A DNA stretch of 9,949 bases from positions 29,133-39,081 of the forward strand of contig DJPG01000107.1 of assembly GCA_002439735.1 (NCBI GenBank). The letters are read 5' to 3'. The notes under the pieces were generated by a model. That model had not been told where the DNA came from. It searched no databases and saw nothing but the letters and a program-made list of their open reading frames with translations. The stretch is from Firmicutes bacterium UBA6418 (GTDB taxonomy: Bacteria; Bacillota; Clostridia; Peptostreptococcales; Anaerovoracaceae). Position 1 is the first letter of the stretch, and each line of letters opens with the position of its first letter. The position numbers were made by a program, and so were the translations under genes. Positions 1 to 5,490 of this stretch are shown in pieces.

Positions 1-519
1 CAGCTGCCGTGCGTTGCCGTACCAACGCTGGAAACGTTTCGCTATGCGGAAACGAAAGGAACGGCAAAGCGAGAAGCTCCGCAGACATCCGACGCATACA
101 GATCGCTGGTCTGCGGGATCATCAACGCCAGACGCGGACAGGTCTACGGAATCGTGGAAAACTGCCTGCCGGGTGGAGCCTATATGCTGACCGATGTACT
201 GGAAGCCATCGCGCAGAAAGTGCTGCCGAACGGAAAAAAGGTTAAATTTTACGGGGACGGTATCGATGCCTATGAAGCACAGATCCGATCGTATTTTGAC
301 GATTTGGGATACCGGGAAGCAAAAGATTACGTTTTCGCCGAGCCGGAGGAACGCTATCAGAGCGCGGCGGCAGCCGCCTATGCGGCAATGGATCGGATCG
401 CGGACGGAAAAGCTGTGAGCTTTGAACAGCTCCTGCCGGATTATATGCGCAAGGCGGAAGCGGAAGTGAAGTTGGCCGCAGGTCAGCTGCCGATCTGCAG
501 AGGACCGAAGCAGGAATAA
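1..519 (+). CDS. tsaB: TsaB, t6A biosynthesis scaffold protein (5' end missing)
   Basis: The reading frame is open from base 1 to the TAA at 517-519, so the gene enters from the left; 172 residues are visible of a family that is usually about 230-240. TsaB is the catalytically inactive ASKHA paralogue that pairs with TsaD (and TsaE) in the bacterial complex making N6-threonylcarbamoyladenosine at position 37 of ANN-decoding tRNAs. Seen in the sequence: a VPTLETF segment at visible residues 7-13, the hallmark CGIINARRGQVYG segment just after it, and the C-terminal LPDYMRKAEAE motif that matches the family's usual ...YLRxSxAE end. The gene is followed after 38 bases by rimI and then tsaD, the standard Firmicutes arrangement; tsaE would be expected upstream, outside the window. 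The internal ATG at 154 is not the real start, because the conserved TsaB motifs lie upstream of it in the same frame. Confidence 0.95.
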   Translation, partial: QLPCVAVPTLETFRYAETKGTAKREAPQTSDAYRSLVCGIINARRGQVYGIVENCLPGGAYMLTDVLEAIAQKVLPNGKKVKFYGDGIDAYEAQIRSYFDDLGYREAKDYVFAEPEERYQSAAAAAYAAMDRIADGKAVSFEQLLPDYMRKAEAEVKLAAGQLPICRGPKQE

Positions 520-557
520 CAAACAGACCAACCGAAGAAACGACAGGGAGAAACGGG

Positions 558-1007
558 ATGCCAGAACTTGTGATCAGACAGGCGGAAGAACGGGATATTG
601 CGGCGATTGAAGAACTGGAACAGCAGTGCTTCGCGGTTCCTTGGACCTACGAATCGCTTTATCACGATATCATGCAGAACAAGCTGGCGTTTTACATCGC
701 AGCCGAAGCGGACGGCGTGCTTTGCGGCTATGTCGGCATCTGGAAGATCGTTGACGAGGGGCATATCACCAATGTCGCGGTGTCTCCGGCATACCGGCGC
801 AGGCACATTGGTCGCGCGATGCTGGAAACGCTGCTGGATGTCTGCGGCAAAGCCGGTATGAAACGCTACACCCTGGAAGTACGCGTCGGAAACGACGCGG
901 CTCGAAAGCTGTATGAAGGCCTCGGTTTTCAGACAGCAGGCGTGCGCAGAGGATATTATGAAGACAATGGCGAAGATGCCTTGATCATGTGGAAGGAACA
1001 GCAATGA
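558..1007 (+). CDS. rimI: RimI-type ribosomal protein/N-alpha acetyltransferase (GNAT)
   Basis: A 149-residue GNAT acetyltransferase of the RimI type, which in E. coli acetylates the N-terminus of ribosomal protein bS18 using acetyl-CoA; some homologues have wider substrates. Seen: the acetyl-CoA binding motif A RRRHIGRAM at residues 80-88 (pattern R/QxxGxG/A), preceded by the strand HITNVAVSPAYR (69-80). The segment LEVRVGNDAARKLYEGLGF (106-124) contains a Glu (107) and a Tyr (119) that match the general base and general acid of RimI. The RRGYY(E) turn near 130-135 and a short hydrophobic C-terminus are also typical. The start at 558 has an AGGGAG ribosome binding site at 545-550. The stop overlaps the tsaD start as ATGA (1004-1007), pointing to translational coupling. 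Its place between tsaB and tsaD is the usual one in Firmicutes and supports the assignment; the true substrate is not shown by sequence. Confidence 0.93.
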   Translation: MPELVIRQAEERDIAAIEELEQQCFAVPWTYESLYHDIMQNKLAFYIAAEADGVLCGYVGIWKIVDEGHITNVAVSPAYRRRHIGRAMLETLLDVCGKAGMKRYTLEVRVGNDAARKLYEGLGFQTAGVRRGYYEDNGEDALIMWKEQQ

Positions 1008-2023
1008 AAGACGGAAAATTTCTGACAATGGCAATCGAAAGCAGCTGCGACGAGACTGCGGTCGCGGTCGTGGCGGACGGAAGAAACGTGCTTTCGAATG
1101 TCATTTCGTCACAGATCGATATTTTTAAGCAGTACGGCGGTGTAGTCCCGGAGATCGCTTCCCGCCATCATCTGGAAAACATCAACGCTGTGATGCAGCA
1201 GGCGCTGGACGAAGCAGGCGTAAGTCTGGATGAGATCGACCTGATCGGCGTGACCTACGGACCGGGGCTGATCGGCGCACTGCTGGTCGGCGTGGCAACG
1301 GCGAAAGCTGTGGCTTTCGCCAAGGATATTCCGCTGGTCGGCGTTCACCACCTGCTGGGTCACATCAGCGCCAACTACATCCAGGATCCGCAGCTCGCGC
1401 CACCGTTTATGGCGCTAATCACCAGCGGTGGACATACGGAGATCGTGGATGTCAAAAGTTACACCCACTGCGAAATTCTCGGCGGCACGCGGGACGACGC
1501 GGTCGGAGAAGCCTATGATAAGATCGCGCGGGTGCTCGGTCTGGGCTATCCGGGCGGACCGAAGATCGACAAGATCGCCAAAGAGGGAGACCCGCAGGCG
1601 ATCCCCTTCAAACGTGTCTATCTGGAAAAAGACAGTTTCGATTTCAGCTTCAGCGGTCTGAAAACCGCCGTGCTGAACTACATCAATCAGGAAAATCAAG
1701 CAGGCAGACAGATCAACCGTGCGGATGTGGCGGCAAGCTTTCAGCAGGCTGTCATGGACGTCCTGGTTCGCAAGACCGTGGATGCCGCAGTCCTCAAGGG
1801 CGAAAAAAAGCTGGTTCTGGCAGGCGGCGTCGCGGCAAACTCCAGGCTTCGCGAAATGCTCGGCGCGGCATGCGAAAAAGCAGGCATCCGGCTGTACCGG
1901 CCGGATCCGATCCTGTGCACGGACAACGGCGCGATGATCGCGGCGGCCGCTTATTACCAATATCAGAGCGGGCAGACCGACGACCTGAGCTTGGAAGCTT
2001 ACGCGAATCTGCCGCTCACATAG
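1004..2023 (+). CDS. tsaD: TsaD, tRNA N6-adenosine threonylcarbamoyltransferase
   Basis: The catalytic subunit (Kae1/Qri7/YgjD family) that transfers the threonylcarbamoyl group from threonylcarbamoyl-AMP to A37 of tRNA in the cytoplasm, working with TsaB and TsaE. With the start at 1004 the protein has 339 residues, the usual length. Seen: the N-terminal phosphate loop AIESSCDETAVAVV (10-23); the metal-binding HxxxH within HHLLGH (His116 and His120); ITSGGHTEI (139-147); GGTRDDAVGEAYDK (160-173); SFSGLK (215-220); LAGGVAANSRLR (272-283); and CTDNGAMIA (305-313), whose Asp307 should be the third metal ligand. All key residues are present. I prefer ATG 1004 to an in-frame GTG at 989: GGAAGG at 991-996 lies seven bases before 1004, the protein then begins as family members do, and the ATGA overlap with rimI suits translational coupling. 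The TAG stop runs into the next gene's ribosome binding site. Confidence 0.97.
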   Translation: MKDGKFLTMAIESSCDETAVAVVADGRNVLSNVISSQIDIFKQYGGVVPEIASRHHLENINAVMQQALDEAGVSLDEIDLIGVTYGPGLIGALLVGVATAKAVAFAKDIPLVGVHHLLGHISANYIQDPQLAPPFMALITSGGHTEIVDVKSYTHCEILGGTRDDAVGEAYDKIARVLGLGYPGGPKIDKIAKEGDPQAIPFKRVYLEKDSFDFSFSGLKTAVLNYINQENQAGRQINRADVAASFQQAVMDVLVRKTVDAAVLKGEKKLVLAGGVAANSRLREMLGAACEKAGIRLYRPDPILCTDNGAMIAAAAYYQYQSGQTDDLSLEAYANLPLT

Positions 2024-2035
2024 GAGAAGCAGACT

Positions 2036-3988
2036 ATGATCATTTTATCCGCAAATCATTTAAGTAAGGTATACGGCACCGACGTGATCCTGCAGGACGT
2101 CAGCTTTCACGTCAATGCCGGCGACCGTGTTGGGATCGTCGGCAGAAACGGAGCCGGCAAGACGACCCTCCTCAAGCTGCTGACCGGAGAGCTTTCGGCA
2201 GATGAGGGGGAATTTTTCGTATCACAGGATATGCGTGTCGGCTATCTGAAACAGCGCGACAACTTTGATAGTGAGGGAACCGTGATCGGCGAGATCGACA
2301 AGATCTTTACCGGCCTTCACCGCCTGGAAGCGGAGATCGAACAGGTGAGCGCTGAGATCGAAGCCGGAAAAAGCGATCCGGCACAGATTGAAAAACTGGA
2401 TCGGCTGCACCTGCAGTATGAACAGAAGGGCGGCTATACCTATCAATCCGAGATCACCGGGATTCTGCATTCAATGGCATTCGGATCGGCCTTTTATGAC
2501 AAAAAGATCGCGTCGCTGTCGGGCGGCGAACGAACCAGACTGGCGCTGGCGGCATTGCTGTTGGAAAAACCGGATCTTTTGCTTCTGGATGAGCCAACCA
2601 ACCATCTGGATATCGGTACGCTCAAGTGGCTGGAACAATATCTGGCGTCCTATAAAGGCACGATTATGGTCGTTTCGCATGACCGGTACTTTTTGGATCG
2701 AATCGCGAACCGAATCTTTGAAGTGGAAAACCATAAGGTCTACACCTATGAGGGTAACTACACACGCTCGCTTGCACAAAAGCGACTGCGCCGGGAAACC
2801 CAGCAGCGCGCTTACGACAACCAGAAGCGGGAGATCGCCAGACAGGAAGAAATCATCCGCAAGATGAAACAGCACGGAACCGAACACCTGGCGAAGCGGG
2901 CGGCCTCTCGCGAAAAACGTCTGGACATGATCGACCGTGTGGAACGACCGGAGGCTCTGCAGGATCGGATGAAGATCCGATTCAAGCAGAATTTTCCATC
3001 CGGTGAAGATGTACTGCTGGCCGAAAACCTCAGCAAGTCCTTCGGCTATGGAGAAAACAAACGTGAACTGTTTCATGGTGTCAATCTGGACGTGAAGCGC
3101 GGCGAACGTATTTGCATTGTGGGACCGAACGGCGTGGGCAAGACGACCCTGCTGCGGATTCTGTTGGAAGAGCAGCAGCCGACGAGCGGGTATCTGAAGA
3201 TCGGGCATAACGTAGCGTTCGGCTACTACGACCAGGGGCAGCAGCTTTTGAACGAATCCAACACGGTACTGGAGGAACTCAAGGAATCCTACCGATTATA
3301 TACAGACACCGAAATGCGCTCGATCCTTGGGCGGTTCCTGTTCCGCGGGGACGATGTTTTCCTGACGGTCGGCAGTCTGTCCGGCGGTGAGAAAGCACGG
3401 CTCGCACTGCTGAAGTTGATGCTCAGCGGCGCGAACACCCTCATCCTTGATGAACCGACCAACCATCTGGACATCGATTCCAAGGAGGTCTTTGAGGACG
3501 CACTGTTGGAGTTTCCGGGGACAGCGATCATCGTTTCGCATGACCGCTATTTTCTCCAGAAGATCCCGACACGGATCCTGGAGTTGAACCACGATGGTTT
3601 CCGGGAATATCTCGGCAAGTACGATTACTATCTGGAAAAGAAAGAGGCGCTCGGTTCCGGTAAACAATATCTGTCCGGCATGAGCAGCGAAAACACGGAC
3701 AAAAAGAACGGAGCGGACGCGCAGTCTGCCGCGCCGCCGGACGCGTCGCGGCAGCGGCTTCTCAACAAGCAGAAAGAGGCGGAAGAACGCCGACGTCGGC
3801 GGCAGATCGAAAAGCTGGAAGCGGAGATCGAACGTCTGGAGGCAAAGATCGCGGAGGTCGAAGCGCAGATGAACGATGAAAAAAATGCCGCGGACTACAA
3901 TCGGATGCAGAGTCTGAGCAGCGAGCACGAAACCTTTTCTGCGGCACTGGAAGAAGCCTTTGAGCAGTGGTCTGTCCTGCAGGAATGA
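2036..3988 (+). CDS. ABC-F family ATPase (YdiF-like), ribosome-associated
   Basis: A 650-residue soluble protein with two ABC ATPase domains and no membrane segments, as in the ABC-F family, whose members bind the ribosomal E site and act as translation factors or antibiotic-protection proteins. Domain 1: Walker A GRNGAGKTT (36-44), signature LSGGE (161-165), Walker B ending LLLLDEPTNHLD (181-192), H-switch SHDR (214-217). A charged linker of about 245-310 (the P-site tRNA interaction motif region) follows. Domain 2: GPNGVGKTT (363-371), LSGGE (448-452), LILDEPTNHLD (469-479), SHDR (501-504). Both ATP sites look intact. After a low-complexity tether (about 550-575) the C-terminus (about 576-650) is a predicted coiled coil rich in Glu, Arg and Lys, like Uup/YdiF. 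It starts 12 bases after tsaD with an AGGAGAAG ribosome binding site, so it is the last gene of the t6A operon. The same tsaD-ABC-F neighbourhood is known from B. subtilis ydiF. A housekeeping role is likelier than resistance, but sequence cannot prove it. Confidence 0.94.
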   Translation: MIILSANHLSKVYGTDVILQDVSFHVNAGDRVGIVGRNGAGKTTLLKLLTGELSADEGEFFVSQDMRVGYLKQRDNFDSEGTVIGEIDKIFTGLHRLEAEIEQVSAEIEAGKSDPAQIEKLDRLHLQYEQKGGYTYQSEITGILHSMAFGSAFYDKKIASLSGGERTRLALAALLLEKPDLLLLDEPTNHLDIGTLKWLEQYLASYKGTIMVVSHDRYFLDRIANRIFEVENHKVYTYEGNYTRSLAQKRLRRETQQRAYDNQKREIARQEEIIRKMKQHGTEHLAKRAASREKRLDMIDRVERPEALQDRMKIRFKQNFPSGEDVLLAENLSKSFGYGENKRELFHGVNLDVKRGERICIVGPNGVGKTTLLRILLEEQQPTSGYLKIGHNVAFGYYDQGQQLLNESNTVLEELKESYRLYTDTEMRSILGRFLFRGDDVFLTVGSLSGGEKARLALLKLMLSGANTLILDEPTNHLDIDSKEVFEDALLEFPGTAIIVSHDRYFLQKIPTRILELNHDGFREYLGKYDYYLEKKEALGSGKQYLSGMSSENTDKKNGADAQSAAPPDASRQRLLNKQKEAEERRRRRQIEKLEAEIERLEAKIAEVEAQMNDEKNAADYNRMQSLSSEHETFSAALEEAFEQWSVLQE

Positions 3989-4051
3989 CCCCCGGAGGCT
4001 CTGAGAGCGAAAATTTTCACATAAATATCAAAAAAATGGGGCAATTTACCC

Positions 4052-4080
4052 TTGCATTGACAGAAAAAAATTTATATAAT
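4052..4080 (+). promoter_or_regulatory. Predicted sigma-A promoter for acpP-rex
   Basis: TTGCAT at 4052-4057 and a perfect TATAAT at 4075-4080 are separated by 17 bases, in the AT-rich gap after the ABC-F gene. Transcription would start near 4087, leaving a leader of roughly 58 bases before acpP. A perfect TTGACA at 4057-4062 overlaps but is only 12 bases from the -10. No convincing terminator separates the ABC-F gene from this promoter, so some read-through from the t6A operon is possible. Confidence 0.7.
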
Positions 4081-4098
4081 GAAACGTAGTTTATGATA

Positions 4099-4116
4099 TA
4101 GTTAAAATAATAACTG
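4099..4116. promoter_or_regulatory. Candidate Rex operator in the acpP-rex leader
   Basis: The sequence TAGTTA-AAATAA-TAACTG contains the inverted repeat GTTA-N6-TAAC (4101-4114). This is the invariant core of the Rex operator known from Gram-positive bacteria (TTGTTAA-N4-TTAACAA). The outer bases differ from the consensus (TA for TT on the left, TG for AA on the right). It begins about 12 bases after the predicted transcription start of the transcript that encodes rex, a location suited to repression. Autoregulation of rex is inferred, not shown. Confidence 0.6.
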
Positions 4117-4144
4117 AAAAATAACGGAAACATGGAGGCTTTTT

Positions 4145-4372
4145 ATGATTTTTGATGAGATTAAGGATATTATAATAGACCAGTTGCAGGTGGATGAATC
4201 CGAAGTTACGATGGACACCAACCTGATGAAAGATCTTTCCGCGGACTCGCTGGACGCGGTTGAGATCATCATGGCGATCGAAGAAGAATTCGGCATTGAG
4301 ATTCCGGACGAAGAAGCGGAAAACTTCCAGACGGTCGGCGATCTCGTGAAGTATGTCGAAGAGAACAAATAA
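4145..4372 (+). CDS. acpP: Acyl carrier protein
   Basis: A 75-residue acidic acyl carrier protein that carries growing acyl chains on a 4'-phosphopantetheine arm during type II fatty acid synthesis. The attachment site is the DSL motif, with Ser35 in SADSLDAVEIIMAIEEEFG (32-50). The four-helix pattern, the acidic helix II and the IPDEEAENFQTVGDLVKYVEE tail are those of a housekeeping fatty-acid ACP rather than a polyketide or D-alanyl carrier protein. The start is fixed by GGAGG at 4134-4138, six bases upstream. Rex begins 18 bases after the stop, so the two genes should form one transcript from the promoter at 4052-4080. This location is unusual, since acpP more often sits among fab genes; whether the genome has another acpP cannot be seen here. 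Confidence 0.97.
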   Translation: MIFDEIKDIIIDQLQVDESEVTMDTNLMKDLSADSLDAVEIIMAIEEEFGIEIPDEEAENFQTVGDLVKYVEENK

Positions 4373-4390
4373 GATTTAGGAGTACGGGGT

Positions 4391-5038
4391 ATGAAAGAAA
4401 AACAGATATCCAAAGCGGTGATCAAAAGACTGCCTCGCTACAGAAGATATCTGCGCGAACTGCAGAAAAAGGGGATCGAAAAGATTTCCTCCAAAGATTT
4501 GAGCAAGCTGATCGGCTATACGGCGTCACAGATCAGACAGGATTTGAACAACTTCGGTGGCTTCGGACAGCAGGGCTACGGCTACAGCGTGAACTACCTG
4601 TACGAAGAGATCGGCAATATTCTGGGGCTGGATAAGGACTATCGGCTTGTGGTCGTCGGCTACGGAAGACTCGGACAGGCGATGGCCAGCTACATTTATA
4701 AGAATGAGAAGAACTTCCATATTAAAGGGATCTTTGATGTCAAGGAGATCATCCAGGATGTGGAATTCAAGGACGCGCAGATCTTGACCTGCGGCTCTCT
4801 GGCTAATTTTGTAAAGCAGGAGAACATTGACATCGCGGTCATCACGGTTCCTGCCGAAAAGGCGCAGATCGTGGCAGACACGGTTTCACGGGCCGGCATC
4901 AAGGCCATTTGGAACTTTACGGCTGTGGATCTGGAGCTGCCGGATGATGTGGCAGTCGAGAATGTACACGTCAGCGACAGTCTGCACGCGCTGACCTATT
5001 ATATGCAGGAAGCGAGATCCGGTGAGGAAGAACGCTGA
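4391..5038 (+). CDS. rex: Redox-sensing transcriptional repressor Rex
   Basis: A 215-residue homodimeric repressor that senses the NADH/NAD+ ratio. It binds DNA when NADH is low and releases fermentation and electron-transfer genes when NADH rises. Seen: an N-terminal winged helix, about 1-80, with the characteristic VIKRLPRYRRYLREL (10-24), the recognition region SSKDLSKLIGYTASQIRQDLNNFGGFGQ (33-60) and GYGYSVNYL (62-70). A Rossmann domain follows with the nucleotide loop GYGRLG (90-95, pattern GxGxxG), a first beta strand ending near IFDVK (114-118), and the C-terminal domain-swap helix SDSLHALTYYM (195-205). Many clostridial Rex proteins read GAGNLG in the nucleotide loop, so the Tyr and Arg here are mild deviations that keep all three glycines. 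The start has AGGAG at 4378-4382. A Rex-type operator lies in the leader of its transcript. The gene ends just before a bidirectional terminator shared with the ferredoxin gene. Confidence 0.96.
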   Translation: MKEKQISKAVIKRLPRYRRYLRELQKKGIEKISSKDLSKLIGYTASQIRQDLNNFGGFGQQGYGYSVNYLYEEIGNILGLDKDYRLVVVGYGRLGQAMASYIYKNEKNFHIKGIFDVKEIIQDVEFKDAQILTCGSLANFVKQENIDIAVITVPAEKAQIVADTVSRAGIKAIWNFTAVDLELPDDVAVENVHVSDSLHALTYYMQEARSGEEER

Positions 5039-5060
5039 GCACGCAGCACATGACAGAGTA

Positions 5061-5094
5061 AAAAAACAACCGACCGGCCGGTCGGTTGTTTTTT
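5061..5094. terminator. Bidirectional terminator between rex and the ferredoxin gene
   Basis: A perfect 34-bp palindrome centred between 5077 and 5078. It has a GC-rich core (ACCGGCCGGT in the middle) flanked by A6 on the left and T6 on the right, so each strand reads as a hairpin followed by a T run. It lies between two convergent genes, 22 bases after the rex stop and 26 bases past the ferredoxin stop, and can serve both. A GC-rich palindrome of this type could also be a TetR-family operator, but the A/T flanks and location favour termination. Confidence 0.93.
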
Positions 5095-5120
5095 GTAATC
5101 GTGTGCTTTGCGTATGTAGA

Positions 5121-5291
5121 CTAAGCCTCTACCGGTGCGTCTACTGGACAGGCATCCGCGCAGGAACCGCAGTCGATGCACTTGTCTGCGTCGATGACAT
5201 AGATGCCGTCGCCTTCCGAAATCGCTTCTACAGGACATTCCGCAGCACATGCTCCGCATGCGATACAAGCGTCTGTAATTTTATAAGCCAT
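5121..5291 (-). CDS. 2[4Fe-4S] clostridial-type ferredoxin
   Basis: A 56-residue low-potential electron carrier, read on the minus strand from ATG (5291-5289) to TAG (5123-5121). It carries two CxxCxxCxxxCP cluster motifs: Cys9, 12, 15, 19 (CIACGACAAECP) and Cys38, 41, 44, 48 (CIDCGSCADACP), each binding a 4Fe-4S cubane with cross-over of the fourth ligand in the usual way. The MAYKITDAC start and IYVIDADKC linker are typical of clostridial ferredoxins, which serve pyruvate:ferredoxin oxidoreductase, hydrogenase, Rnf and similar enzymes. The start is supported by AGGAGG on the minus strand (5301-5306), about nine bases upstream. The gene has its own promoter at 5334-5362 and is convergent with rex, so it forms a single-gene transcript. 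No cysteine is missing. The partner enzymes are not in the window. Confidence 0.97.
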   Translation of the reverse strand: MAYKITDACIACGACAAECPVEAISEGDGIYVIDADKCIDCGSCADACPVDAPVEA

Positions 5292-5311
5292 TGTTCTAAT
5301 CCTCCTATTTA

Positions 5312-5325
5312 AAAGATATATCTTT
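5312..5325. repeat. 14-bp perfect palindrome in the ferredoxin leader
   Basis: AAAGATATATCTTT is perfectly self-complementary and lies between the ferredoxin -10 box and its ribosome binding site, at about +3 to +16 of the transcript. The position would suit an operator, or a short mRNA hairpin next to the ribosome binding site. It does not match the Rex, PerR, CIRCE or CodY consensus. The base composition is simple enough that chance cannot be excluded. Confidence 0.5.
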
Positions 5326-5333
5326 ACGAGGAC

Positions 5334-5362
5334 ATTATAGCAGAACGGGATCGAATAGTAAA
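5334..5362 (-). promoter_or_regulatory. Predicted sigma-A promoter (extended -10) of the ferredoxin gene
   Basis: On the minus strand a perfect TATAAT (5339-5334) is preceded by TGC, giving an extended -10. TTTACT (5362-5357) sits 17 bases upstream as a fair -35. Transcription would start near 5328 and give a leader of about 37 bases. The strong -10 fits the high expression usual for clostridial ferredoxins. Confidence 0.75.
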
Positions 5363-5373
5363 GCCTAAATCAG

Positions 5374-5415
5374 GTGAATTTACGGTGAAAATTCTGGAGA
5401 ATTTTAGAGAATTTC
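5374..5415. repeat. Short phased GAATTT-type repeats upstream of the ferredoxin promoter
   Basis: Four related 9-mers occur at 5374 (GTGAATTTA), 5385 (GTGAAAATT), 5397 (GAGAATTTT) and 5407 (GAGAATTTC), spaced 11, 12 and 10 bases, close to one helical turn. The middle pair also forms a perfect inverted repeat, AAAATTCT-GG-AGAATTTT (5388-5405). The array starts about 12 bases upstream of the ferredoxin -35 and lies 76 bases or more before the P-loop/Asp23 gene. It could be an activator or UP-element-like region, or part of the second gene's control; no known motif was matched. Confidence 0.4.
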
Positions 5416-5490
5416 GGAAAAAACAGCAAGCTGCGCATTGTAACGCGAGGAAAACATGCGGCAGGCGAAGCTGTGAGGAAAGGGAAAAGG

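Noticed and set aside
483..1034. 183-codon open frame on the minus strand opposite rimI, and similar long antisense frames opposite tsaD (1415-1960), the ABC-F gene (2471-3208) and groEL (6896-7561)
   Set aside because: They mirror well-identified + strand genes, show no recognisable domains and have low-complexity or Ser/Arg-rich translations typical of antisense shadows in GC-rich coding DNA.
4057..4080. Perfect TTGACA (4057-4062) as the -35 of the acpP promoter
   Set aside because: It is only 12 bases from the TATAAT at 4075, too short for sigma-A; TTGCAT at 4052 gives 17.
4019..4144. FapR operator in front of acpP
   Set aside because: No sequence close to the FapR consensus (TTAGTACC-type inverted repeat) is present.
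5387..5415. CodY box in the AATTTT-rich region upstream of the ferredoxin gene
   Set aside because: The best alignment to AATTTTCWGAAAATT matches only about 10 of 15 bases and the inverted repeat has the wrong spacing.
5473..5490. GTG 5473 as the start of the P-loop/Asp23 gene
   Set aside because: It lacks a good ribosome binding site and would add only a basic hexapeptide; ATG 5491 has AGGAAAGGG at proper spacing.
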